Translations under genes and position numbers: made by a program
Assembly: GCA_963605745.1 (NCBI GenBank)
Contig: CAVCWT010000002.1
Span: forward strand, 1-64,000
Length of the DNA stretch: 64,000 nt
Source: CAG-791 sp963605745
GTDB taxonomy: Bacteria; Bacillota; Clostridia; Lachnospirales; Lachnospiraceae
Direction: 5' to 3'
The notes under the pieces: generated by a model
Database searches by the model: none
Told to the model about the DNA's origin: nothing
What the model saw: only the letters and a program-made list of their open reading frames with translations
Shown: in pieces, positions 37,901-46,207 of the stretch
How positions within the stretch are numbered: position 1 is the first letter of the stretch
Layout: the number at the start of each line of letters is the position of its first letter

Positions 37901-40900
37901 CATCACCGCTGTTCTCGTAATCGATCTTGTAATCGATCTTACCATGTTCACCCGCTACAGCATAAACGCGGTAAACTTCTACCCAATTTGGTGCAATCGT
38001 CAGATCATAATCCGGCATAATCAGGGTCAGTTCCTCATCGTCCATCCCATACCCATACGGGAATATCGCATCCAGTTCTTCTTTAGTCAGCTCCTTTCCG
38101 GTAGCAGTAACACTCCATCCTGTAAATCTATATTGTGCCCCCGGCACTTCCGCATCAATATTGATCCGTTTTCCTGCTGGATACTTTCCTGTTCCTATTC
38201 CTGTTCCGCTCTGAACATACAACCAATGCGCGTTCTCGTCTTCATCCGAGATCTGCTTAAATGTAGCCACAATTTTGTGGTTTTCCTTTACATTTTTCAG
38301 TTCGTAGTCATACGACTTGACCGCCACTTTAAATTCTTTCCCATCTACGGTCAATTTATCAATGACATATCCCTTATTCGCCTCAATTCTAAACGTACAG
38401 TCCTCTCCATCCTTCACAGACACGTTCCCATGGGGCGATATCGTACCTCCCATGCTGTCGTCCCAGACAGAAATCGTATGAAGGTTCGGTTCATAGAGCG
38501 CAATCAGCGTCACATCATTTGCCGGCATTGTAATCCCCAATGGATTCGAGGCTTTTTCCAGACTTGTCAGCTCAACGCCATCCGCAAACCATCCGGCGAA
38601 ACGGTACCCTTCCTTTGGTTCATCTGCAATAACGAAAATTTGATCTCCCTCTGCAAACCCATCTCTGTAATAAAATTGATTTACATGTCCGCCAATGACC
38701 TTTAGCTGATAGGTCGGAGAGAACACTGCCAGCAGGTCATACTGTCCCTCTGCACCTACTGTATATTCATACGTGCTCACGTCCTCCACGTATACCGAGT
38801 TATCCAGATCCACATATTCCCCGGAATCCGGCTCCAGGAATCTCCATTTGGTGAAACGGTATCCTTCCTTCGGTGCGGCTTCGATTGTGAGCTTCGTCCC
38901 CAGCGGTGCAATGATCGTTCCGGTCTCATCCACTCTGACTTCCGCATTCGTGCGGAAGGAAACATCCCCCCAGCCACCGTAATTAGTGTGAAGCTTCACA
39001 ACTCCTTTTGGCTCATATACTGCGACAATCACTGCATTCTTGCTCGCGATTTGATCATACGAATATATGTACGCTCCAAGCTCCGACAGGGTCACATACT
39101 TTTGGGAAATATCATCTGATGTCTGATCTGTCTGTTCGCTGCTCCCTTCCTGGCCCTCGTCGGTGCTGCCATCCTCACCGGCAGCCTCTCCATCGGAGGT
39201 CTTGATATAGTATCCCAGCAGCTTTCCGTACCTGCCTGTTAGCTGCTCCTGTTCCAAATTCAGCGGAAGGAGATCCCCTAAATTCTCACCGGGATAGATC
39301 TTGCTACTGCCAGACCGCAGTATGGATTCCGGTACGTTCTCCGCCAGCGTTCCATCCCCGTAATCAACCGTCACCCACTTGGGCGGATTTTGGTTTTCTT
39401 CGTAGACAATCGCAATGTATTGATCTGCACCGCCGTCCAATGTTAACTCGTACCCATCGAATGACGAATCATCGGTAAGGATTGCATCCCCCTCCTTGAT
39501 CACGCACGTCCCATCTTCGTAGGAGAAATGATAGAATCCCAGCATCGACCAATCATCTGTCCATGACTCCTCCGTCCGCGACGAAACAGCCTCCGGCGCA
39601 GAGAGTCGAATGGATTCCGATGCATCCAGAAGGTATGCGGTCTCTTCACCGAGTGCCCCCGCTGTCTTTGCAGCATCCTCTCCATTGAGCCGTTTCAATG
39701 TTCCTTCCGGCAGGGAGGAACTGCTCCTGTAGGAGATGGTTGTTTCCGTTGATCCATCTTCTGCTTTTGTTTCCGTTGTCACCTTTTCCAGCGCAATGAA
39801 GGTGATCCTAGCCTTGTCCTCAGCTACGCGGAAGCAGGCCCGCATGGTATAGCGAGAGCCTTCCGCAATCGCATCTATTATTTCCTCGTTTGAATTTGTC
39901 AGCTTCCATGCAGCGCCGGCCTTTACTGTAATCTGTGCATCATCCGAGTAGTAAAGCCAGTCCTCTGTGCCGTAGATTTCCCAGTGATCAAAGACGTAGC
40001 CTTCCTTGGCCTCTGCGCTCAGCCGAACCTCCGTATCCAACGGAACATAGCAGATATTGGAATTCTGCTGAGACTCCTCTGTCACCTCCTCAGAATCCGA
40101 CACCTGTGCAATGGCTTCACTCTCGGAAGAATCGACAGTAACCTCTCCCATGGAATCATCCGCCGCATCTGCCTGCAGATATACCATCAGATAGTCGCTG
40201 TAATTCTCATGTCGTATGGACTCCGTAATCGTATATGCATTGTTCAGCGTGATGTCATTCTGACCAACCAGCGTAAACCGTGCCTCGACGACATCCTCAT
40301 CGTTCCATATGGTCCTAAGAGGAACGTTTACATTCATGACCTTAGCGTCTGCCCCCGTAGCATTCGCATCGCTCAGGCTGCTAAAGTTATACTCCGCCGC
40401 CTTGTACCAGTTGCCGTTTAATTTTTTCTTCTCTACGAGCAGCGCAACATTTTTAAACGAAACCATGGAATGGTTTTCGATGGTTACATGCGCCACAGGA
40501 TTCTCTCCGCGTCCTTCCTCCTTCACCGAAATGCTGAACGCACCACTGTCCAACAGCGAATCGGCCTCCACCCAGTTAGGCGTAAAGCCATCGGATGTTT
40601 TTTTGTCATTTACCTTGATAATCTTCGCATAGAGCGTCGTTGTTCCGTTCCAGCCGCTCTTGATGTCAATGTCCTGTTCGATGGTCGCTGTGCTCCCCAG
40701 TCCGATTCCATTTCCCGGAAGCGTCACCGTATAGGTGCCGTAATGAGCATCATCCTCACTGTTCTTATCATCGGTCACACAGAAGGTAACTGATTTTACG
40801 CGTTCCGTCCCTACATTCTTCAGGGACAGACTGGCCTTAAAGGAACCGTCTGATTTTCGGATTACGGTGTCCTTGGCAGACATGCTCGTGAGCTTGGCTG

Positions 40901-43900
40901 CTCTTCCTCCGTGAAGCTCCCACATATACAAATTACAGGTAGCGCTGACCGTTCCCGGAATGTACTCCTCTGCACTGCTGCCCTCTTGATAGGTAGAGAT
41001 CTGTTCCTGCTTTTCATCCGCAAGATACATGACGCGCAGAACCCAATCGGTATCTTTTTTTCCCGTTTCAATCGCAGCACACAGCTGGAACATCTGCCGG
41101 TTCTTGATCGTATAGTTAAACGGACCACTAATCACCGGCTGGTCCGTATGAATACCAGAAACAGGATAAACCCGGATCAGCGTATCCTGTGACATGTTGC
41201 CATTTGCGTCCATGCCGGTCGATGTGCTCGATGCAACAAGGCAGTATAATGCCTCCGATTCCTCGTCATACAGAATTTTCAGAGTATCCGCCTCCGGCAT
41301 AATTACCGCTGAGCCGTTTTCTGTACTTTTTCCGATTTCCTTTTGAGTTACGGTTACCTTATATTCATTATCATCTGCAAAGGACAGCTGCAGACGGTTC
41401 AGTACGCCTCCAATGACTGCAAAAACGCTTCCCTTACCGCCATCCTTGCAGTTCTCCACCTGCTGCAGGCTGTACACATCTCCTGACATCACAATATCCG
41501 TGCATTCCGAACACTGCAGACTGAAAGGATACTGTTTGTTGGTACACAGACCAATGACATGCAGCATCTTCGTATTTGACTGCTCTGTAAAGAGCAGCTG
41601 CGGGTTTCTGGCGTCGGTATTTGCGAAAGCGATCTGGCGCGGTGCCGACTCACCAATGTACATATAATCCTGGAATGCATCCGGATTGCTCAATTCATAA
41701 TTCCCGCCGCGGCAAACATACAGACCAAGGCCAAGATCTTCCTCGGTCGTCTCGTTTTGTACCATTTTCACGATGTTCGAGGGCTCTGTCATGATGATCG
41801 AGGCAATATAATATCCGCTCTGATCCAGATAGCCGGTCTTGCCATTCAGAAGATTCTTCTCCTCGTCTGTCAGCTTGTCTTCTGTCAGATTGTCTCCGGT
41901 GATAATGGGAGCAGTGTACAGATAATCCGTTCTTCCCTGGCTGGTGCTGTCCTTTTTGTACTCACTCTTTTTAAGGACACTCTCCCGTTTTATCTCCAGT
42001 GTGTCCTTATCCAGCAGGATCAGACGAAGGCGGTTTGCCTCCGCAATCTCCGGAATCGTATGATTTTTCGGCATGATGTTAGAGCTCGAGATCACAAGGA
42101 AATAATATTTCTCTCCCTCATACACATCGAATGCATAGTCATATCCATACCAGTAGTCGCCTTCCTCGTCGTCCGTCTTCGTTGCCGGGATCACTATGGG
42201 ATCGGAAATGATTCCCGTTGCATCCGTTTTGGCGATTGTCACACGCGGAACCACGTTTCCGTCAAAATGATCCTCGTCCTTGACATTTGCAACGCGCACG
42301 AACAGCCCCGGAACATAGGCGGTCGAGCTCGAACTCGTCACATTTTCCAGTACTGTCTGTTCTTTTTCATTATTGTCAATTTGGGGCTTGGTTGTAATCT
42401 TCGAATCCTTATTCACCACCGCCTCTCCGCCGGAAGCGATCGTTACCTCCTGATCTCCATCCTTTGCCTCGACCACAGCCAATCCCGAGGATTCCTCTGT
42501 CTTTTGCTCCACCGGTGCCTTTTCATTCAGCGAGTCAGTTTCATTCTCCAACGCAGCAGGAAAAGGAACATAGCCTCCGATAATCGACGGAGATTGATCG
42601 GTTGGATCATTTAATTTATCCTTCTCTGTATCAAAAAGCTTGTATGTTTTATTCGATATGGTCCAGGTGGCCTTAAAGAAAAAGGCATTTAACTGGGCTC
42701 TTAAATTCCATCCCCAATACGCTCGAAACCTCGTTGGCACTAAAAGATTAATCAATGCAAAGACTCCGATACTCCCCGATGCCTCTGCGCCCAGAACTCC
42801 ATGAGCACCAAATCCGGCGAAAACAGAAACGGTAGCGGCTAATAAGATTTCAAGGCCGCCCTGGAAGTGCCAATCCCCCTTTCCATCGATCTGAACCCCC
42901 AAAACAGTAGCGACAACAGCCTCCCCCTTTACTTCCAGACCTATATAGAAAGGAATCGCGAACAGGTACGTGTATGCCGTACCCGAAATATTCGCATTAA
43001 GCCGAAGGCCAATCTTTGCCTCCGCGCCTCCATCAGCAAGGTTCCATCTCCCGCCCAAAAGGATAGACAGCTCATACGACCAGTCCCATGTTTTCCCAAA
43101 CGATGCATACTTCCAGCCGCTGCTTGTCGACGACATTTTTTTGTATTTTTCGTGAACCTTCTGCTTCAGCTCGCTGTATTTCCATTGCTTTGCCGGCGGC
43201 ATCTGGTCCAAATCCTGCTGCACAATCTCACCCAGCTCGTCCAGCTCATCGGCCTGCCCTGAATTCTCCGAACCGTCCAGCCCATCGCCCTGTTCCGAAT
43301 TCTCCGAACCGTCCAGCGCAGCAGGCTGCTGCGCGCTTTGATCCTGTTTTCTTTTATTGTACTTATCGCGATCGTCCGAGCAAAGACGGATCTGTGCCCA
43401 GAAAAAGCCGTTTGGATCCACCGTCACGTTCAGGCCCGTATTTCCCAGATCAAAAATACTATACGGAATAAGCGCGGAAAGGTTCACTGTTCCCCATTTT
43501 CCTTGATCAATGGCAATGGTATCCTGAATATTGACTCCGTTTGAGCTAAGGCCTACCCCTACCTTTTTTAACCAGGTCGACATCCAATTATTGGTACTAT
43601 AGGACTCCAGAACATTGATCTTGGTTGCAATGGATCGTCCATCCTCGGATGCATCGGCATTTTTCCACACTGCGCCTGCATTCTCCGTCCACTGCAGAGA
43701 AACCGCCTTACCAATGGCCAGCACAGGCTTCATATCTGTACTGGTACCCTTAAAGGTATCATAAACCGTTTTATAACTGCTCCATTGTCCCGTGAAAATA
43801 TACGCGCGATATCCGCCGGCTGCCGCAGAGGAGTCCGTCTGGCTTTTCCCAAACGGAGCATCGCTGCATTCGATAACCGTTCCATTGCTGCATAGCTCCA

Positions 43901-45656
43901 GGGTATTGACATCCGGTAAGGTTGACGGCGCTTTTCCTGTCATTTCTACAAAGGCTATAATATTGTAGGTGGACAGATTCTTCTTGGACACATAGAGATC
44001 ATAATTTGCGTCATAGCAGTCCTGTCCATCGATGGAAACACCGCGCAGATAAACCTCTCCTTCTGTTGCCTCCTTCAGAGAAAAGGTAAGGACATCACCT
44101 CCCTTAATCTCCTGCGACACACGCGTTACTCCGCGATATCCCTGTGCGCTGATATTAATAAATGCAGAATGGGTCCCGGAAATGTTATTGATAATGGCAA
44201 CGCCATCCCCCACGGTTTCTCCATCCGTCATCCCGCTCGTAGTCATCGTGATGGGATCATTCTGATCAATTTTAACCGTTACCGAGGCATTATTAATTCC
44301 CTCTCCAGCCTCGTTCGTTACGCGAATGGCCACACTTTCGTCAGATACAAAGCATACTGTGGTGGACACCCATGTATCATCAATGGTTTCTGCATTCTCT
44401 GCCGCTGTCTCTTCATCCTCCGATATCGCAGCGATATCCTCACCGCCAAAGGCTGCCGCTGTAGAAACACTGCTAAAGGAAATCTTGTCGGTATAGGTCG
44501 GTTCCATGTCCTGATACTCTTCCTTCAGCACATAGCCCACCGGCTCTGCAGTCTCTTCCTCCTCAGCTACGCTGCTCTCCTGGGTGCCGGTTTCCTGCGT
44601 TTGCTCCTTAGTTTCCTCATCATCCAGCAGATCTGCTGCCATCACGGCATTCTCGTCATAAACCGCATCGTACCGCTCCTCCAGTACCTGCGCATCCCAG
44701 GAAGAGGCCGCAGCCATGACACTCGACAGATCGTCCCCGGACAGTGTCGGCATCTGTGCATACTCTTCTAACTGCTCCAGCTCCTCCTCGGTTTCCTTTC
44801 CCTCTGCCCAGTATTCCAGCTCACTCTGAACCTTCCGATACATTGCAATACCGGTACTCTCCTCTGTACCGATATACTCTGCTCCCTCCGGAGTACCAGC
44901 CGCATCCTTCTCGTTGTAGACATAGTTAGGGTTACTGCCCGATACGTCAACACTGATCTCTCCCGTTTCCTGATTGATCGTTGACTTTCCGCCCATTTTG
45001 TCCGTAACGGTAATGGTCCCATCTTCATTCTGTTTCACATCGGAAATGATAGAATTTCCCGCTGATGTCGTCCCTGTCTCGCCGGCACCTTGCCCGCCAT
45101 TGTCCACGGCAACGTTCTCTTTGGAATTCGATGTTCCGGAACCTTGTGCAGCGTCCACCGCATCACTCTTTGTGGATTTCGACGTTTCGGAATCTGCTGC
45201 AGCGTCCACTGCATCACTCTTTGCGGATTTCGACGTTTCGGAACCTGCTGCAGCGTCCACCGCATCACTCTTTGCGGATTTCGACGTTTCGGAACCTGCT
45301 GCAGCGTCCACCGCCCCCGAATTCTGTGCATCCGAAGAAGAAACGGCCGATTCCGAAGCCTTCTCCTGCCCTACCGTTTCCTGTGTTCCATCCTCTGACG
45401 GTGTTACGCTTGCGGATGCACCGTCTGTCGCAGTACTGTTCTCGTTACTGTTATTTGCTTCCTCTGCAGCAATGTCTGCCGTTGCCATCTGCTGCGCTGC
45501 CTGCGTCAGCAGATCCATCGATGAGAGCTGCGAATCCTGCACTGCAGATGAAATCGCTACATTCTGGGCTGCATAGACATTGTATGCAACATTGCTGAAT
45601 GTAGTAACAACCGCTAAAGAGGCACTGATCAAACGACACAACACTTTATGTTTCAT
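31968..45656 (-). CDS. Giant multi-repeat cell-surface protein (InlB B-repeat-like)
   Basis: 4562 residues, about 480 kDa. A signal peptide (KHKVLCRLISASLAVVTTF, cleavage near YAA) leads into an Ala/Ser/Glu-rich region with 17-residue repeats. At about 885-1005 lies a Gly/Ala-rich, mostly hydrophobic stretch; a CARDB-like segment (SLKNVGTERVKSVTF) is near 1640. About 22 B-repeat-type modules follow (about 2220-4130), recognised by GYxIDSLxVDG, FxxWxGL, SFxMPxxxLTVxAxY and ASASxGGxIxPxG motifs in a recurring three-type order. Nineteen copies of SGSSESGSGS act as a wall-spanning stalk (about 4138-4328). The C-terminus has a membrane helix and Lys/Arg tail but no LPXTG. I start at 45656 because AGGAAGG precedes that ATG. 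Likely an adhesin or large surface structure; the ligand is unknown. Confidence 0.85.
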   Translation of the reverse strand: MKHKVLCRLISASLAVVTTFSNVAYNVYAAQNVAISSAVQDSQLSSMDLLTQAAQQMATADIAAEEANNSNENSTATDGASASVTPSEDGTQETVGQEKASESAVSSSDAQNSGAVDAAAGSETSKSAKSDAVDAAAGSETSKSAKSDAVDAAADSETSKSTKSDAVDAAQGSGTSNSKENVAVDNGGQGAGETGTTSAGNSIISDVKQNEDGTITVTDKMGGKSTINQETGEISVDVSGSNPNYVYNEKDAAGTPEGAEYIGTEESTGIAMYRKVQSELEYWAEGKETEEELEQLEEYAQMPTLSGDDLSSVMAAASSWDAQVLEERYDAVYDENAVMAADLLDDEETKEQTQETGTQESSVAEEEETAEPVGYVLKEEYQDMEPTYTDKISFSSVSTAAAFGGEDIAAISEDEETAAENAETIDDTWVSTTVCFVSDESVAIRVTNEAGEGINNASVTVKIDQNDPITMTTSGMTDGETVGDGVAIINNISGTHSAFINISAQGYRGVTRVSQEIKGGDVLTFSLKEATEGEVYLRGVSIDGQDCYDANYDLYVSKKNLSTYNIIAFVEMTGKAPSTLPDVNTLELCSNGTVIECSDAPFGKSQTDSSAAAGGYRAYIFTGQWSSYKTVYDTFKGTSTDMKPVLAIGKAVSLQWTENAGAVWKNADASEDGRSIATKINVLESYSTNNWMSTWLKKVGVGLSSNGVNIQDTIAIDQGKWGTVNLSALIPYSIFDLGNTGLNVTVDPNGFFWAQIRLCSDDRDKYNKRKQDQSAQQPAALDGSENSEQGDGLDGSENSGQADELDELGEIVQQDLDQMPPAKQWKYSELKQKVHEKYKKMSSTSSGWKYASFGKTWDWSYELSILLGGRWNLADGGAEAKIGLRLNANISGTAYTYLFAIPFYIGLEVKGEAVVATVLGVQIDGKGDWHFQGGLEILLAATVSVFAGFGAHGVLGAEASGSIGVFALINLLVPTRFRAYWGWNLRAQLNAFFFKATWTISNKTYKLFDTEKDKLNDPTDQSPSIIGGYVPFPAALENETDSLNEKAPVEQKTEESSGLAVVEAKDGDQEVTIASGGEAVVNKDSKITTKPQIDNNEKEQTVLENVTSSSSTAYVPGLFVRVANVKDEDHFDGNVVPRVTIAKTDATGIISDPIVIPATKTDDEEGDYWYGYDYAFDVYEGEKYYFLVISSSNIMPKNHTIPEIAEANRLRLILLDKDTLEIKRESVLKKSEYKKDSTSQGRTDYLYTAPIITGDNLTEDKLTDEEKNLLNGKTGYLDQSGYYIASIIMTEPSNIVKMVQNETTEEDLGLGLYVCRGGNYELSNPDAFQDYMYIGESAPRQIAFANTDARNPQLLFTEQSNTKMLHVIGLCTNKQYPFSLQCSECTDIVMSGDVYSLQQVENCKDGGKGSVFAVIGGVLNRLQLSFADDNEYKVTVTQKEIGKSTENGSAVIMPEADTLKILYDEESEALYCLVASSTSTGMDANGNMSQDTLIRVYPVSGIHTDQPVISGPFNYTIKNRQMFQLCAAIETGKKDTDWVLRVMYLADEKQEQISTYQEGSSAEEYIPGTVSATCNLYMWELHGGRAAKLTSMSAKDTVIRKSDGSFKASLSLKNVGTERVKSVTFCVTDDKNSEDDAHYGTYTVTLPGNGIGLGSTATIEQDIDIKSGWNGTTTLYAKIIKVNDKKTSDGFTPNWVEADSLLDSGAFSISVKEEGRGENPVAHVTIENHSMVSFKNVALLVEKKKLNGNWYKAAEYNFSSLSDANATGADAKVMNVNVPLRTIWNDEDVVEARFTLVGQNDITLNNAYTITESIRHENYSDYLMVYLQADAADDSMGEVTVDSSESEAIAQVSDSEEVTEESQQNSNICYVPLDTEVRLSAEAKEGYVFDHWEIYGTEDWLYYSDDAQITVKAGAAWKLTNSNEEIIDAIAEGSRYTMRACFRVAEDKARITFIALEKVTTETKAEDGSTETTISYRSSSSLPEGTLKRLNGEDAAKTAGALGEETAYLLDASESIRLSAPEAVSSRTEESWTDDWSMLGFYHFSYEDGTCVIKEGDAILTDDSSFDGYELTLDGGADQYIAIVYEENQNPPKWVTVDYGDGTLAENVPESILRSGSSKIYPGENLGDLLPLNLEQEQLTGRYGKLLGYYIKTSDGEAAGEDGSTDEGQEGSSEQTDQTSDDISQKYVTLSELGAYIYSYDQIASKNAVIVAVYEPKGVVKLHTNYGGWGDVSFRTNAEVRVDETGTIIAPLGTKLTIEAAPKEGYRFTKWRFLEPDSGEYVDLDNSVYVEDVSTYEYTVGAEGQYDLLAVFSPTYQLKVIGGHVNQFYYRDGFAEGDQIFVIADEPKEGYRFAGWFADGVELTSLEKASNPLGITMPANDVTLIALYEPNLHTISVWDDSMGGTISPHGNVSVKDGEDCTFRIEANKGYVIDKLTVDGKEFKVAVKSYDYELKNVKENHKIVATFKQISDEDENAHWLYVQSGTGIGTGKYPAGKRINIDAEVPGAQYRFTGWSVTATGKELTKEELDAIFPYGYGMDDEELTLIMPDYDLTIAPNWVEVYRVYAVAGEHGKIDYKIDYENSGDDDKGTIQGVGYNILSAASKDEVNFTITPDAGYEISSLKVNGEEIDASKYADGKYTLTGVTKETVLGVIFQKAEEKTVYCTIDASASDGGSIKPSGTVNVPKGSDYSITATANTGYYLESLYVNGTKASLRANTQNGQDDTADKVKVYTYKLTHVDQDYRIRAEFAPEESTKYVLTVNDGNTTQTGKTEAGKKVTLTAADAPEGKVFSGWTGLDGDVEFMDGTDKSCKTISFVMPERDLTVIAAYGESGKTSTYTLTVNDGSGKPSYTETHEEGDIIKIHAAEPADGYQFAEWTGLDEVQFNDGTSSASKDASFTMPAKNLVVNVRYARRSYELTVENGTGTGSYLYGATVTIAANAASENMKFKEWSGLENITLSEGSVTDEKVSFTMPAHDLTAKAEYEETKKETKNWSIHCTVGANGSLTSDTGTTIRGKNDSIAVTEGTDCTVTITPDEGYEISSLYVDGKQVDPAVLKNGKYTFVQVQEDRYIAVIFAKKAVFYSITGTANEGGTITPGGTSSVKKGDGLAFTATAAEGYYLESLIVDKGKAGEKQVFPADTAQSGQTGTGDTAEKVKTYTYRFEKVSEDHTIEATFAKKTQSAQTYSVTVTNGTGGGEYAEGVTVTISADQAPEHQKFLEWVGLESLTEGAFTDGTTSKDAKVSFCMPAYALTVTAKYAVKTHTIQVTAPGAGKGGSVAPADETEIKDGKVTIQEGTDLRFVIKPDSAYEIDSLKINGAAVDQSVLTKETDGLYSYTFRNVTDDSSSIEVSFKKKEIYYTITASASAGGILTPGGTSTVKEGGTLTYTATANDGYSLESLSVNGESVPLKVGTAGSTSAQDYTFENVIKNSTIHAEFAQLPEPVIYTLTLYNGSGAAEVRSYECGDLVTITAAKLKEVDFTGWNGLEDLESDNFADNTSSKDATVSFYMPDRDLTVTAVYGQKKYTLSVTNGTGGGSYPAGTIVTISAKEYAGKTFDGWKGLNKVEEFTGGTTGKDATVSFKMPATDVTARASYKDKVQTCSITVTAPETGGTIEPKGTDGIVTVPNGGNVTFTITPDEGYEIDQLLIDGMETEHSELVNGGYSFSLYGVTTDRTIKVTFKQAEEKKLQYIITARASAGGRISPSGDQVVAAGNSRSYTITPNEGYYLKELKVDNAVVPIKTDTIGTMTGQGSGSDSVVQSKTYTYEFREVKDNHSIEAVFARTKESETETVYTLTVNGTAMGQYKEDAVVTIQAPDAAEGYAFDGWKGLDNVSFTSGTSKDSLVSFKMPNRTLNVEATYKKKELNHIIMVDIRYGGSISPSGKEIAVKDGGSQTFTITADEGYVIDRLEIDGIKVELPAETGRTYTFTLNNVTTKRRVYVSFRKANEVTYYTIAASASEGGTISPNGDLSVVKGKNCSFTITPGTGYYLKSLLVDGQEVSVETDTGSGTTSQGNGSDVLEEVKTYGYEFRNIEQDHTIHAEFAKVEETPEEVYYSLTVSGGTGSGQNYKAGATVKVEANAAPAGQSFAGWQVSGGELNIVIGSLGSSSMTFKMPAHDVTLTATYKDVQIDPEKPEDGGSSGSGSSGSSESGSGSSGSSESGSGSSGSSESGSGSSGSSESGSGSSGSSESGSGSSGSSESGSGSSGSSESGSGSSGSSESGSGSSGSSESGSGSSGSSESGSGSSGSSESGSGSSGSSESGSGSSGSSESGSGSSGSSESGSGSYGSSESGSGSSGSSESGSGSSGSSESGSGSSGSSESGSGSSVSSKSGSENAAAGSGEQQTDAGAGTASSGYWETITPRKASGSEGTAQENGQGSSDSALDGASGYEGEEPQEDLIHLRAVIVWEDEDDEDGIRPTSIRFHLYADGEEIAMLEASAETNWAADFGKRPKMNGNSYICYAVTADEAGEEYSLTYQQGSIADGELFTVTSVHETQASQQARAELLQNENVNEMEKDSEDTGNGPDNRLIVYGTIAAILAIVLLLLLFLVKRKKKEDDKQK
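32671..33240. repeat. Nineteen tandem 30-bp units coding the Ser-Gly stalk
   Basis: Consecutive 30-bp units with a GAGGATCCGGAgCT-type core, each coding one SGSSESGSGS decapeptide on the minus strand. Units differ only at synonymous-type sites, apart from one Tyr variant near 32791. Units are contiguous without spacers. Copy number probably varies between strains through slippage (inference). Confidence 0.9.
45160..45312. repeat. Three tandem 51-bp units in the N-terminal region of the giant gene
   Basis: Units at 45160-45210, 45211-45261 and 45262-45312, the last two identical, with a diverged partial unit at 45122-45159. Each codes a 17-residue repeat with SDAVDAAAGSETSKSAK composition just after the signal peptide. 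Confidence 0.85.
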
Positions 45657-45756
45657 ACGACACAACCTTCCTGAGGGAATCGTTCTTTTCCACGCATCGG
45701 CCAGAGACGAACCGTGGAATGTGTTCGGTAACGAAAATGATAGATATTCAGGGTCT

Positions 45757-45786
45757 ATTTTACATCTCGAATCGGGATCGAAACAA
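45757..45786 (-). promoter_or_regulatory. Putative promoter of the giant surface gene
   Basis: On minus, -35 TTGTTT (45781-45786 complement), an 18-base spacer ending in TG, and -10 TAAAAT (45757-45762 complement), an extended -10 form. It lies about 100 bases upstream of the chosen ATG. Confidence 0.45.
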
Positions 45787-45799
45787 TAAAGTGCATAAA

Positions 45800-45838
45800 A
45801 AAACACTGCCCTGCCGATGTTACCGGCAAAGCAGTGCT
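45800..45838 (-). terminator. Terminator of the small Cys-rich protein gene
   Basis: On the minus strand GAGCACTGC, GCCGGT and their partners form a stem ending GGCAGTG, followed by seven T's (45797-45803 complement). It separates this gene from the giant surface gene. Confidence 0.85.
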
Positions 45839-45860
45839 CGTTGTTTCACTTTTTCTCTGA

Positions 45861-46112
45861 TTACCATCTCTTATATGGGCACCTGCTGCCTTTCCCGGCA
45901 GCTCGCAGCTCCACATAGCAGCCGCAGGCATTGCAGGTTCCCTTGGACAGATATTCACATTCCTTACAGGCATCCAGCCGCGCTTCATACACCTTTGGAT
46001 CCGCCTTTTCCCGGCGGTCCATCAGCTGCAAAAGGCGTCCGATTTCCTTCTCATACTGTTCTGGGTTGATCTCCTCCAGAAGGCAGCGAATGCAGTGCTC
46101 TTTTGTACTCAT
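45861..46112 (-). CDS. Small Cys-rich protein, likely zinc-binding
   Basis: 83-residue soluble protein with no membrane segment. Four or more Cys pairs suggest a metal site: CIRC near the start, then CKECEYLSKGTCNACGCYVELR and a final CPYKRW. This arrangement is seen in a small uncharacterised Firmicutes family (DUF6171-type, by memory). The ribosome-binding site before ATG 46112 is weak. A strong terminator follows. Its position between an arabinofuranosidase and a giant adhesin gives no clear functional hint. Confidence 0.75.
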   Translation of the reverse strand: MSTKEHCIRCLLEEINPEQYEKEIGRLLQLMDRREKADPKVYEARLDACKECEYLSKGTCNACGCYVELRAAGKGSRCPYKRW

Positions 46113-46207
46113 GCTATTTCATCGCGGGTAAAGCGCCAAGGAAAGCGTTTCCTCGGATTCCCTCTACCGTTACTCATGTAACTAACCGCCCTGCGTGATG
46201 CTCAGCA

